A DNA stretch of 64,000 nucleotides from Silvimonas terrae (lineage in GTDB: Bacteria > Pseudomonadota > Gammaproteobacteria > Burkholderiales > Chitinibacteraceae). Positions 17,691 through 26,329 of the stretch are shown in pieces. Position 1 is the stretch's first letter, and the number at the start of each line of letters is the position of its first letter. Where the stretch lies: positions 519,097-583,096 of the forward strand of contig NZ_JACHHN010000004.1 in assembly GCF_014202765.1 (NCBI RefSeq), read 5' to 3'. The position numbers were made by a program, and so were the translations under genes. Under the pieces are notes generated by a model that did not search any database, was not told the origin of the DNA, and saw only the letters and a list, made by a program, of their open reading frames with translations.

Positions 17691-17959
17691 TGCTCGTCCT
17701 TGCTGTTGTTCTGTTGCGGCGGCGGGCCGTTTGCCCGCTGCTCATGCATGCTGTTGCTGGTGCATCCCCAAGAGGGGTTCGGGGCTGTCACTCTGGAATA
17801 TGTTGCTACCTTACTACACAACGGCGACCGGACAGGGGCCAGAAACACCGGCCAGCCACCTTCTGCCACCGCCCACTAATTCTTGTAAGCAAGCGCCTTT
17901 ACTTTCGAGAGGCCGCCACTCACAATGCGCCGAAGTGAGTGAGTATACCAACCCCCATA

Positions 17960-18928
17960 ATGACGACGCCGAGTAATCAACCGCTGGCACGCGGCTATCA
18001 GCTGCAGAACTACACGATTGCCAAGCTGTTGTCCGCTGGTGGCTTCAGTATTGTCTATCTGGCGCACGACGAGAACGATTATCCCGTCGCCATCAAAGAA
18101 TATCTGCCCAACTCGCTGGTGCTGCGCCGCGAGGGGGATGCCGTGCAGGCCACCAGCGACGAAAATCTGGCGCTGTTCCGCCATGGTCTGAAATGCTTCT
18201 TTGAAGAAGGCAAGACCCTGGCGCACATCTCCCACCCCAATATCGTGCGGGTGCGCAATTTCTTCCGGGCCAACGACACCGTTTATATGGTCATGGAATA
18301 CGAACGTGGCCGCACGCTGCAAAAAGAAATCCAGCTCAAGCATGACCGCGAAGGCGTTGATGAAAAACTCATCCGCCACGTGTTCTACACGCTACTGAAC
18401 GGCTTGCGTGAAGTACACCTGAACAAGCTGTTGCACCTGGATATCAAGCCGGCCAATATCTATATCCGCAAGGATGGCTCCCCGGTTTTGCTGGACTTTG
18501 GCTCTGCCCGCCAGACGCTGACCAGTGAGCACAACCGGCTGACGCCGATGTACACCCCCGGTTTTGCCGCGCCCGAGCAATACGGCAAGAAAGACGCGCT
18601 GGGGCCGTGGACCGATATTTACGGCGTGGGCGCCACCATGTACGCCTGCCTGGCGGGCACCGCGCCACCCCCGGCGGATGTACGGCTGAAAGAAGACAAG
18701 TTGCCCGATCTGGCCGCGCGCTATGGCGATCGTTATTCGCCGGAGTTACTCTCCCTGATTGATCGCTGCCTGCGCATGAATGCCGATGAACGTCCGCAAA
18801 GCGTGCATCAGGTGCAAAAACAACTGGCGGAAGCCGGATCACGCCCGGCACGTCGCCGTAGCATCATTCATCAATTGCGTCGGACCTGGCAGAACCTGAC
18901 CACCAAACCTGCACGAGTGACCGAATGA
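17960..18928 (+). CDS. Serine/threonine protein kinase (Hanks type)
   Basis: The 322-residue soluble kinase has a glycine-rich loop (GGFSIVY, residues 27-33), the ATP lysine K46 in VAIKEYLP, the catalytic loop HLDIKPAN (D161) and DFG (D179). An APEQYGKKD activation segment follows. There is no membrane segment or sensor domain; the last 40 residues are basic. ATG 17960 gives a compact N-terminus; a GTG at 17939 is possible, and neither has a clear ribosome site. The stop overlaps the start of the PP2C phosphatase gene by four bases, so kinase and phosphatase are translationally coupled. No type VI secretion genes lie nearby. Confidence 0.9.
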   Translation: MTTPSNQPLARGYQLQNYTIAKLLSAGGFSIVYLAHDENDYPVAIKEYLPNSLVLRREGDAVQATSDENLALFRHGLKCFFEEGKTLAHISHPNIVRVRNFFRANDTVYMVMEYERGRTLQKEIQLKHDREGVDEKLIRHVFYTLLNGLREVHLNKLLHLDIKPANIYIRKDGSPVLLDFGSARQTLTSEHNRLTPMYTPGFAAPEQYGKKDALGPWTDIYGVGATMYACLAGTAPPPADVRLKEDKLPDLAARYGDRYSPELLSLIDRCLRMNADERPQSVHQVQKQLAEAGSRPARRRSIIHQLRRTWQNLTTKPARVTE

Positions 18929-19836
18929 AGTTTTCCATTTACCAGGACAGCCGCACTGGCGGTCGCAAATACAACCAGGATCGCGTGGGCTATTCCTACA
19001 GCCGCGACGCCTTGTTGCTGGTAGTGGCCGACGGCATGGGCGGGCATTTGCATGGCGAAGTGGCCGCGCAGATTGCCGTGCAGTTGTTGACCGATCAGTT
19101 CCAGAAAAAAGCCCAGCCCTCGCTCGATAGCCCCAGCCAGTTTCTGGCCGAGGCGTTCCAGCGCGCGCATGAGGCCATTTTTCATTACGCTGCCAACCAT
19201 CAGTTGGTTGAAGTACCGCGCACCACCTGTGTGGCGTGCGTTATCCAGGACGGCATTGCCTACTGGGCGCATGTGGGTGATTCGCGCCTGTATCTGGTAC
19301 GCAAAGGGCGTATTGTCGGCCGCACGCGCGATCACTCCAAAGTGCAGCGCATGGTCGATGAAGGCAAGATCACCGCAGAAGAAGCGCTGATCCACCCTGA
19401 AAAGAACAAGATTTACAGCTGCCTGGGCGGCTCTTACCCGCCCGAGATTGAAGTGGGCGGCAAAGTGGCGCTCTCTGACGGCGACAGCATTTTGCTGTGT
19501 ACCGACGGCTTCTGGGCGTCGGTCGATCATGATGAGCTGACGCAGTTTCTCTCGGCCTTCCCGGTGTTGTTCTCGATTCCGCAACTGATGGATCGGGCTG
19601 ACCTGCGCGGTGGCAAGTTTGGCGATAACCTCACTGCGCTGGGCATCAACTGGCACGAAGAGGAAGACGACAACGTGTCATCCAGCGCATTTGTGTCCAC
19701 CCAGAAGCTGGATCAGGTCACCATTGCCACCCACGTGGACCCGATCGATATCAAGAAAACCGGCGAAATCACCGAAGACGATATCGAAAAAGCCATCTCG
19801 GAAATCCAGAGCGCGATTGCCCGCTATTCGAAGTGA
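18925..19836 (+). CDS. PP2C-family serine/threonine phosphatase
   Basis: The 303-residue protein is a manganese- or magnesium-dependent phosphatase. The metal-binding motifs are present: NQDR (residues 17-20), VADGMGGH (34-41), HVGDSRLYLVRKG and LLCTDGFW. The last 60 residues (DDNVSSSAFVSTQKLDQVTI...) are an extension after the fold. Its ATGA overlap with the kinase gene shows an operon. The pair should set the phosphorylation state of shared targets. Confidence 0.92.
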   Translation: MKFSIYQDSRTGGRKYNQDRVGYSYSRDALLLVVADGMGGHLHGEVAAQIAVQLLTDQFQKKAQPSLDSPSQFLAEAFQRAHEAIFHYAANHQLVEVPRTTCVACVIQDGIAYWAHVGDSRLYLVRKGRIVGRTRDHSKVQRMVDEGKITAEEALIHPEKNKIYSCLGGSYPPEIEVGGKVALSDGDSILLCTDGFWASVDHDELTQFLSAFPVLFSIPQLMDRADLRGGKFGDNLTALGINWHEEEDDNVSSSAFVSTQKLDQVTIATHVDPIDIKKTGEITEDDIEKAISEIQSAIARYSK

Positions 19837-19899
19837 GATGTGGGTTGCGTAAGGGCCAGCGCGTCGGCCGCAACAGCCCTTTTGCGCACGCTACCACTG

Positions 19900-20091
19900 C
19901 GTCATTCCGGTCCTGAGCCGGAATCCAGCAGGCCGCCAGACGTGGCCTTGCCCACGCAAACCACAAGCGCCCCATTTTCAGTGCCTGCGGCACACCCGTT
20001 TACACCTGGATTCCGGCGTCCGCCGGAATGACGAGTCTGGGGTATGCATCCTTCCCACTCCTCACTCCTCACTCCTCACTCCTCACTCCTC
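19900..20091. repeat. Inverted pair of extragenic palindromes and a 7-bp tandem repeat
   Basis: The 300-base gap before rph has a CGTCATTCCGG...CCGGAATCCAG palindrome at 19,900-19,928. The same family appears in opposite orientation at 20,006-20,035. Next come five perfect copies of ACTCCTC at 20,057-20,091. The rph ribosome site lies 40 bases further on. Confidence 0.8.
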
Positions 20092-20139
20092 ACCAGCAGT
20101 TATACTTCGCTCAATTCCCATAAAGCCAAGGACCACCGC

Positions 20140-20856
20140 ATGCGCCCCTCCAACCGCCAAGCCAATGAACTGCGCCAGGTGCGCCTGACCCGCAACTACA
20201 CCCGCCATGCCGAGGGCAGCGTGCTGGTGGAATTTGGCGACACCAAAGTCATCTGCACCGCCACGGTGGAAGAAAACGTCCCGCCGTTTCTCAAAGGCAA
20301 AGGCCAGGGCTGGGTGACGGCCGAATACGGCATGCTGCCGCGTTCCACCAACAGCCGCATGCGTCGCGAGGCCTCGCAAGGCAAGCAATCGGGCCGCACC
20401 CAGGAAATCCAGCGCCTGATCGGCCGCAGCCTGCGCGCGGTGGTTGATCTGGAAAAACTGGGCGAACGCCAGATTCTGGTGGACTGCGACGTGATCCAGG
20501 CCGACGGCGGCACTCGCACCGCCAGCATTACCGGCGCTTTTGTGGCCATCAGCGACGCCATCAATGGCCTGATCGCCGCCGGCAAACTGACGGAAAGCCC
20601 GCTCAAGGATCACGTGGCCGCCATCTCCGTCGGCATCTTTGAAAACAGTCCGGTGCTGGATCTGGACTACCCGGAAGACTCCGCCTGCGAAACCGACATG
20701 AACGTGGTCATGACCGGCAGTGGTGATTTTGTGGAAATCCAGGGCACGGCGGAAGGCGTGCCGTTCAGCCGCGCGGAAATGAACCAGCTGCTGGACCTGG
20801 CAGAGAAAGGGATCAAGGAGTTGATTGTGTTGCAGAAAGCGGCACTCTCTCAATAA
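20140..20856 (+). CDS. rph: Ribonuclease PH
   Basis: The 238-residue enzyme trims tRNA 3' ends using phosphate. It starts [20 protein letters not shown], with the RNase PH landmarks [43 protein letters not shown] and [11 protein letters not shown] 20140 follows AAGGA. In related bacteria rph commonly sits close to rdgB and hemW. Here those genes are 34 kb away, on the far side of the island. Confidence 0.96.
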   Translation: MRPSNRQANELRQVRLTRNYTRHAEGSVLVEFGDTKVICTATVEENVPPFLKGKGQGWVTAEYGMLPRSTNSRMRREASQGKQSGRTQEIQRLIGRSLRAVVDLEKLGERQILVDCDVIQADGGTRTASITGAFVAISDAINGLIAAGKLTESPLKDHVAAISVGIFENSPVLDLDYPEDSACETDMNVVMTGSGDFVEIQGTAEGVPFSRAEMNQLLDLAEKGIKELIVLQKAALSQ

Positions 20857-20906
20857 AGCCGGGCACAGGCCAGAGCATGCAACTTATTTCATCCAGTCCC
20901 TTTTTC

Positions 20907-21347
20907 ATGAAAAAAGTGTTTCCGTTCATCTGGTTCGGATTCCTGGTGATCTTTTTTCTGGGCATGTTCGCCAGCGGGCAAGCGAGTCAGGACCCCATGA
21001 TCCTGCTGGGTCCGGTGTTCATGGCTATTTTTGGCGTTGTGCTCATGCGCAAGCTGGTGTGGGGCCTGGCCGATGAAGTGTATGACTGTGGCGACCAGCT
21101 CTTGGTCCGCAAAGGACAACAGGAGGAATATGTTGCTCTGGCCAACATCATCAATGTCAGCACCACTTTTACCTCGAATCCGCCCAGAATCACGTTGCGA
21201 CTGGCCCAACCGGGCTTGTTTGGAGATGAAATCGCATTCTCGCCACCAACACCCATTTTCAGACTGAACCCATTCAGTATTTTCCAACGTAACCCGCTGG
21301 CAGAAGACCTGATGGTTCGCGTGGACAAAGCGCGTCGACTTCGTTGA
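20907..21347 (+). CDS. Small membrane protein of unknown function
   Basis: The protein is about 146 residues if started at ATG 20907 (MKKVFPFIWF); an upstream in-frame ATG at 20,877 is less likely. Two hydrophobic segments lie near the N-terminus (PFIWFGFLVIFFLGMFAS and ILLGPVFMAIFGVVLMRKLVW). A soluble part with alternating strands follows (DEVYDCGDQLLVRKG...EYVALANIINVSTT). The second part resembles bacterial PH-like (YcxB-type) domains, but only loosely. I do not recognise a function. Confidence 0.6.
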   Translation: MKKVFPFIWFGFLVIFFLGMFASGQASQDPMILLGPVFMAIFGVVLMRKLVWGLADEVYDCGDQLLVRKGQQEEYVALANIINVSTTFTSNPPRITLRLAQPGLFGDEIAFSPPTPIFRLNPFSIFQRNPLAEDLMVRVDKARRLR

Positions 21348-21673
21348 ACTGGCTGTAGTAGCGATCAACGCGGATCACCTTTCCTCTGTCTACATCAGGG
21401 CGGGCTCTCGTGAACTGGAAGACCGCATCAGTCTGTGTCGCAACAGGCGTAGGGCTCGAAATCTGGTCAATGGCATCTGCACACCAGATCATCTTTTATT
21501 TCGCCACCCTGTTGTTCTATATCGGCTGGGAATCCTTATGGTAGCGCCCCTATATATTCCCAGCCGCATCCAGCCACCCCGCAGCCCGGTTTGACCCACC
21601 CCGCCCAACCCCGGATAATGGTTTGTTTTTGTTGATGATTCCGGATCGCTCCGGCTGATCCGGAACCACCCAT
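21348..21673. promoter_or_regulatory. Probable original dusA promoter region, left of the island
   Basis: This 326-base gap has no gene of its own. It precedes a short dusA-like reading frame starting at 21,674, so before the island inserted it was presumably the upstream region of dusA. A hairpin (GATTCCGGATCG...CGATC/GATCCGGAA) lies near 21,640-21,665. Confidence 0.5.
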
Positions 21674-21811
21674 ATGTCCGTAGAAAACAACGCCTTGAAC
21701 CCGATTACGCCTTCCCGCCGTTACAGCATCGCGCCGATGCTGGATGGGGCAAACAGCCATAAAATTTCAATAAAAATCAAAACATTGAAAAACATGAATT
21801 GGGCTATGTAG
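21674..21811 (+). pseudogene. Truncated dusA 5' end left behind by island insertion
   Basis: From ATG 21674 the translation is MSVENNALNPITPSRRYSIA, then PMLD, then unrelated residues to a stop at 21,811 (45 codons). SRRYSIAPMLD is identical to the start of the catalytic domain of the full DusA at 53,429. The match ends abruptly after 21,744. This is the ancestral dusA start, cut off by the island. Confidence 0.88.
21716..21744 (+). other. Left attachment site (attL) of the dusA island
   Basis: Twenty-nine bases (CGCCGTTACAGCATCGCGCC...GCTGGA) match 53,495-53,523 with one mismatch. Sequence on the two sides is otherwise unrelated. The site lies in the codons for RRYSIAPMLD of dusA, the known target of dusA-specific integrases. 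Confidence 0.88.
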
Positions 21812-21878
21812 CACGTCCTGACGCACTTACTGTCTGAGAGCAGATGAAAAGCGTAAAAGCACTTGTCGCCCAGTACGC

Positions 21879-21907
21879 AAAAAGGCCCCGCAATGCGGGG
21901 CCTTTTT
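21879..21907. terminator. Bidirectional terminator downstream of the XRE regulator gene
   Basis: AAGGCCCCGC pairs with GCGGGGCCTT across an AAT loop, with A- and T-runs outside. It ends the XRE transcript on the minus strand and would also stop transcription entering from the truncated dusA. Confidence 0.9.
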
Positions 21908-21938
21908 GCAACAAATTCAGCCAAGGTTGCTCTACGAA

Positions 21939-22187
21939 TCACAACCCCGCTTCTTCCAGCAGCCTGGATGGCGCATATCCAAGCGCCCGCGCGATTCTCA
22001 AAACATTGAGAATCGTCACATTCCGCTCCCCTCTCTCGATCTTCCCCATGTGACTTCGGTCGACGCCTGCCGCATCGGCCAAGGCCTCCTGCGACAGTCC
22101 GCATTGTTTTCTCATCTTCCGAATTGCTGCACCAAGCAAGACGAGTTCAGGCAGTCGTTCTTCACCCAGCCCAGAGACTCTTTTCAT
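21939..22187 (-). CDS. XRE-family transcriptional regulator
   Basis: The 82-residue protein is almost entirely a Cro/C1-type helix-turn-helix. IRKMRKQCGLSQEALADAAG and VDRSHMGKIERGERNVTI (residues about 22-60) contain the two DNA-contacting helices. No second domain is present. It is the first island gene and is divergent from the small lipoprotein gene, so it may control that gene or island functions. Confidence 0.85.
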   Translation of the reverse strand: MKRVSGLGEERLPELVLLGAAIRKMRKQCGLSQEALADAAGVDRSHMGKIERGERNVTILNVLRIARALGYAPSRLLEEAGL

Positions 22188-22261
22188 CCCCTCATAATCA
22201 AATTATGATGCACCTACGACCACGGCATTTACGACCCATTTTGCAAACAGTGAGGCGTCAT

Positions 22262-22555
22262 ATGAATAGGCAGTTACTGAAAGTGCTCTGTATTTCGACC
22301 TTTGCTGCGATTTGCCTGAGTGCATGCGGTGGGGGCGATAGCACCACTTTGACGGAGATGACCCAGCCAGAGACACGCGACAAGGTGGTGATGTCCCTCT
22401 CCCCCTCAGATCGCGCTTTGTATCTCGACTTTCTGGCCGGTCACTCGGTGGCCGAGCTGGATGGACATATGACGGTCCGGGAGGCGATCAACTCTGCGCA
22501 AAAGGACTGTGATGTAAAGAAGGCAATCCAGAAAGCAGGTAGCCAGATCAAATAA
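22262..22555 (+). CDS. Small predicted lipoprotein
   Basis: The 97-residue protein starts MNRQLLKVLCISTFAAICLS and then ACGGGDS, a typical lipobox (LSAC) with lipidated cysteine near residue 22. The mature part contains LSPSDRALYLDFLAGHSVAELDGHMTVREAINSAQKDC and no known domain. GAGG lies about seven bases before the ATG at 22,262. The function is unknown. Confidence 0.65.
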   Translation: MNRQLLKVLCISTFAAICLSACGGGDSTTLTEMTQPETRDKVVMSLSPSDRALYLDFLAGHSVAELDGHMTVREAINSAQKDCDVKKAIQKAGSQIK

Positions 22556-22613
22556 GGCATGCAATGCCGGGCAGAACGACTGTCATGACAAATCAGGGAA
22601 CAAAACCATGAAG

Positions 22614-22707
22614 CCAGGTAACCTGCAACTGCGGTACAACAAGACGCGCCAGACCACGCTTACCACCGAGTTGATGGAATTTGTTTCGGGTGCGTCTGCC
22701 GTTTAAA
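22614..22707 (+). pseudogene. 3' fragment of atpG (ATP synthase gamma subunit), frameshifted
   Basis: The bases translate as GNLQLRYNKTRQTTLTTELM and then, after a one-base shift in a run of four T near 22,680, EFVSGASAV and a stop. This is the typical C-terminus of F1 ATP synthase gamma (compare ...YNKxRQAxITxEL.EIV.GAxAV). No other part of atpG is present. It is non-functional debris within the island. Confidence 0.75.
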
Positions 22708-22910
22708 TACAGAAGGTGATCAAAGAGCCTGGCTGCAATGGCCATTTCCGTGGCAGGTACTTCCCAAATGTTTGACGCTACGATCGGTTGCCGGCTATGT
22801 GCTTCGGCGAACAGACCAAAACAGCAAGGGCGCAAAAGATAGCGCAGGTATATACGCGCTTGGCGTTGCGCCAGGTCTTTGCGGTTGGAAACTGAAGAAG
22901 GACATGACCA

Positions 22911-23348
22911 ATGAAAGCATTCGTCTATAAAGGCCCCTTATCCAAGGGTTTGGAGGACAGGCCCAAGCCAGAAGTGGTCGCTCACACCGATGCAATCGTC
23001 AAGATCAGCAAAACCACCATTTGCGGGACCGATCTACACATCCTTAAAGGCGATGTCCCGACTTGCGAGCCGGGTCGCATTCTGGGGCATGAAGGTGTTG
23101 GCGTTGTTGAATCCGTGGGAGTTGGGGTGAGCGCATTCAAACCCGGTGATCGGGTATTGATCTCATGTATCAGTGCTTGCGGCAAGTGCGACTATTGTCG
23201 CAAACAGATGTTCTCCCATTGCACCACCGGGGGCTGGATTCTGGGCAATACCATCGATGGCACCCAAGCCGAGTTTGTGCGGATTCCGCATGCCGACAAC
23301 AGTTTGTATCCGATTCCAGCCGGCGTGGATGAAGAGGCGTTGGTGATG
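22911..23348 (+). pseudogene. Truncated zinc alcohol dehydrogenase
   Basis: The reading frame starts MKAFVYKGPLSKGLEDRPKP. It carries the catalytic-zinc motifs CGTDLH and GHEGVGVV and the four structural cysteines in CISACGKCDYCRKQMFSHC. After about residue 146 (EEALVM) the dehydrogenase sequence stops before the NAD-binding Rossmann fold. The frame runs on into a transposase remnant to 23,624. A 237-residue chimera could be made, but it cannot be a working dehydrogenase. Confidence 0.85.
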
Positions 23349-23360
23349 TCGAGGAGATCA

Positions 23361-23624
23361 CACTGGGCGTATGAACACGGTGTCAAACTCGACTTCTCAC
23401 GTCCGGGCAAACCCACGGATAATGCGTTTATCGAGTCCTTCAACGGCAGCCTGCGGGATGAATGCCTGAACGTGCACTGGTTCCTGTCGCTGGACGATGC
23501 GCGGGAAAAGATTGAGCGCTGGCGGGTCGATTACAACGAGTTCAGGCAGCATAGCTCACTGGGAAACCGGGCCCCGAGCGAGTTCCGGCTCGCACGCCTT
23601 GAAGCCGGGAATCTCCAGTTCTAG
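23361..23624 (+). pseudogene. IS3-family transposase C-terminal remnant
   Basis: WAYEHGVKLDFSRPGKPTDN, AFIESFNGSLRDECLN and EKIERWRVDYNEFRQHSSLGN form the end of an IS3-family OrfB integrase core, including the last DDE glutamate region. The N-terminal part is absent and the frame is joined to the alcohol dehydrogenase fragment. GAGGAGATCA occurs at 23,351-23,360 and again at 23,641-23,650, flanking the fragment exactly. Confidence 0.85.
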
Positions 23625-23737
23625 ACGCTCGGTTAGGCGGGAGGAGATCAAGCGGACAAAAACAAAAACTGATATTCATTCTACGGCATCGGTTTTGACC
23701 CGTTTTTCAGCGGTCTGAAAGATACGGGTGTGCACTT

Positions 23738-24748
23738 CTATTGATAAGAAAAGGTATAGGTTGCAAGGCCCATCAGCGTTCCCGGCGTTATATTTCCGGT
23801 GCGTATGTAGCGGATGCCCAGCGGAATGTTGAATGTACCGCCAGTTGAGGTGCCGACAATCCTCTGGTTTTCCGTATTGTAATTGGGTGAGTCAGGGCCC
23901 ATCAGCACAGGATTTCCTGATTCATCCACAAACTGGAAACTCAGGCCGGTGGCCGTTGACCCGCTTGCGTTGGTCAGCACAGAGGTTCGGTTACTGTTCT
24001 GCGTGCTGTCAGTCAGTGTGATCCCGACTTTAAGTGTTTCGTCGGGGCAGTCCAGCGAGATATTGAAAATTTTGGGAGCGCTTGTAGCTCCGACGATAGA
24101 TAGATCCCCTGAATTGACTGGGTCCAGATTTACGGTCAAATTCTTGCTGGGAATGGAGCAGGTTGAGCCCACAATCGCGCCTGAATATGGGCCGGAAAGG
24201 GGGTTGACCTGAGCCCATGGGCCGCCGGAGTCAGATTCGGTATAACTCATTTTTAGTTGCGGACCGCCACTTCCGAGAGTTCCTGCCGGTAGTCGGTAGG
24301 ATCTATTACTTAATTTGGTGGTTACTGTCATCAATTCTTGCTGATACGTATTGCCGACATTCGTTCTCGGGCACACCATCGTTAGCGGAATGTTTTGGTG
24401 TATGACCTGGTTGAAAACGTTGCATTGTGGGTAAGTGATATAAATACGTAGCCCGATTGCAGAGCTACCTGTATTAAAGCTAGTATCTTCCCCACTGGTA
24501 CTGCTGGTTGATATCAGTGTAATGGTGTTGGTGAAACTTATCGTGCCTCCAGCAGTATCTTTACACTGAATGATCACGTCATTGGAAACTGACGCGATAT
24601 CGGATCCTGGAGCCAAATGGGCGGGACCAGTTACTGTGCCGAAATTCGGGGCGATATTTCCCCCCAAAGAGTTACACGTTGATGCGGCCTGTGCCCCGGA
24701 CCAGTCGATCATCAGAAGGGCAAATAAAAAAAATGAGTGCTTTTTCAT
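23738..24748 (-). CDS. Orphan fimbrial adhesin / tip pilin
   Basis: The 336-residue protein has a signal peptide (MKKHSFFLFALLMIDWSGAQ, then AA). Its N-terminal lectin-like half contains several cysteines. The C-terminal pilin domain starts at STCSIPSKNLTVNLDPVNSG and ends GLATYTFSYQ, the usual tyrosine-aromatic end that takes a donor strand. It resembles two-domain tip adhesins of the FimH/MrkD kind. No chaperone or usher gene is adjacent; the nearest is at 39-43 kb in the same island. It may be an alternative tip for that fimbria. Confidence 0.75.
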   Translation of the reverse strand: MKKHSFFLFALLMIDWSGAQAASTCNSLGGNIAPNFGTVTGPAHLAPGSDIASVSNDVIIQCKDTAGGTISFTNTITLISTSSTSGEDTSFNTGSSAIGLRIYITYPQCNVFNQVIHQNIPLTMVCPRTNVGNTYQQELMTVTTKLSNRSYRLPAGTLGSGGPQLKMSYTESDSGGPWAQVNPLSGPYSGAIVGSTCSIPSKNLTVNLDPVNSGDLSIVGATSAPKIFNISLDCPDETLKVGITLTDSTQNSNRTSVLTNASGSTATGLSFQFVDESGNPVLMGPDSPNYNTENQRIVGTSTGGTFNIPLGIRYIRTGNITPGTLMGLATYTFSYQ

Positions 24749-24885
24749 AAAAAAGCGTCCTTGCTTTTTTCTGACTCAAAAAAGAGACTGCAACAATGCT
24801 GTTTTTGGGAGCTCGCTTGATCAGCGGGGGCACCATCAACCAGCCGCTGATATGACCACAGGCGTTTTTCACGGGCCGCTTTATG

Positions 24886-26297
24886 CTAGAGCGAAAAATC
24901 AGCCGCATAATCGGCGTCTGTCCGCGCCCGTAGTTTGCCGGTTTGGCACGCCTGGGCAAACACTTGGTAGTCTTTCTCAACCTGATCGGCATAGTCGAGG
25001 GAATACTGCGCCAGCGCTTTGGCAAAGCTGTCGCTATCGCCAATGTAGCCACTGATTTCTGGCGCCACCCCGCCGGCGTGGGCGCGAGCCAGTACCCAAC
25101 CGCAAATCCGGCCATACCCTTTCAGCCACGTAGCATCCATCAGTTCTACTTCAGCGGATATTTTCAGGTCACGCAGTTGCCGCAAATAGAAGTGACAACC
25201 AGACGGGCCGGTAGACCAGCCCAGGAATAAATCGCTGGAAGCCTGAGTCAGGCGTTGCCCTTCGACCACACGACGCCCCTGATGATTGTAGGGGCTGCGG
25301 GGTTTGACAAAGTCAGCCAGCACCGAATGACGGGCCTCCTTGATTTGTAAAAACAGTGGAGCGTTCTGACCATCCATCATCAGCACAATCAAGCAACGCG
25401 TTCCTACGCTACCCACGCCCACCACTTTGAACGCCACATCATGGACGGTAAAACGTTCCAGCAATTGACGGGGACTACTTGATATTGTGGTGAAGTATTC
25501 CTTGCGCAGTTTTTCCAGCAGGGCTTCGCCGCTTCCCAGCTGAATCCAGTCATCGTTTTTATCGAACAGCGACGTATTGCCGTGAATATGAAATACCCCT
25601 GGCGGGGCATCACGAATTTTCCAGGTGCCATTTTCCTAGACGCCCAGCTTGGGTAGTAGCTCTGCGGCCGTGCGTCGCCCTGCCTTTTCAATGGCCGCCT
25701 TGACCAATTTTCTGCCGGTATCTGTCGTGGTGATCTCTATCAGTCGATCAAAAGTGATGCGCTCGTACCAGATATCCAATGGCTCCATCAGCGCGTATTT
25801 GGCCATGTTTTCCTGATAACTGACTGCCGCCTCGTAAGCGGCCTCGCGCGCCTTGTTTTTGCCGTGCCCCAAATGGCGTGCTGCCACTGTCAGACTTGCT
25901 GTGAGCCGCTTTAAATCCCATTCCCAGGGGCCGGGATGGGTTTCGTCAAAGTCATTGAGATCAAACAGCAAGTTGCGCTCTGGCGTGGCAAATCCGCCAA
26001 AGTTGGATAGGTGCGCATCGCCACAAATTTGCAGCTGCAAACCGCTATCCGGGGTACCTGCCAGATCGTGGGCCTGAATAATGGCACTCCCGCGATAGAA
26101 CGTAAATGGCGAAGCCATCATGCGTGCGTACCGTAATGACACGAGGCGGGCAACGCGGCCTTCACTGTTGGCCGCCAGCAGTTCAATCACGTCCGCTTGG
26201 TATTGCCGGTGCGGGTGTGGCCAGAGCGCTTGCTGGACTGGCGCAGTGCCCGGGCATTTTCAATGCGCTTTGCAACGGTTAAATCTACTTGGGTCAT
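24886..26297 (-). pseudogene. DUF2252 family gene with one frameshift and one amber stop
   Basis: The translation starts at ATG 26297 as MTQVDLTVAKRIENARALRQ. It must shift frame near 26,220-26,235 to continue as ALWPHPHRQYQADVIELLAA. DUF2252 landmarks follow: SPFTFYRGSA, ICGDAHLSNFGGF and FDLNDFDETHPGPWEWDLKR. An in-frame TAG at 25,636-25,638 interrupts it. The same frame then continues (ENGTWKIRDAPPGVFHIHGN ... WVLARAHAGG) to 24,886. The family is kinase-like in fold and of unknown function. Two independent lesions make this a pseudogene unless they are sequencing errors. Confidence 0.85.
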
Positions 26298-26329
26298 GGT
26301 GTTGCCCCGTTCGTTTATCATGTCGAGTA

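Noticed and set aside
17939-18928. PpkA-type type VI secretion kinase
   Set aside because: No type VI secretion genes and no forkhead-associated or membrane domains are present around the kinase-phosphatase pair.
20057-20091. CRISPR-like array
   Set aside because: The repeat unit is only 7 bases with no spacers. It is a simple tandem repeat.
21716-21744. tRNA gene as island target
   Set aside because: The att repeat lies in the dusA coding sequence, and no tRNA fold is visible at either boundary.
22911-23624. A functional 237-residue alcohol dehydrogenase
   Set aside because: The NAD-binding half is replaced by transposase sequence, so it is a truncated gene.
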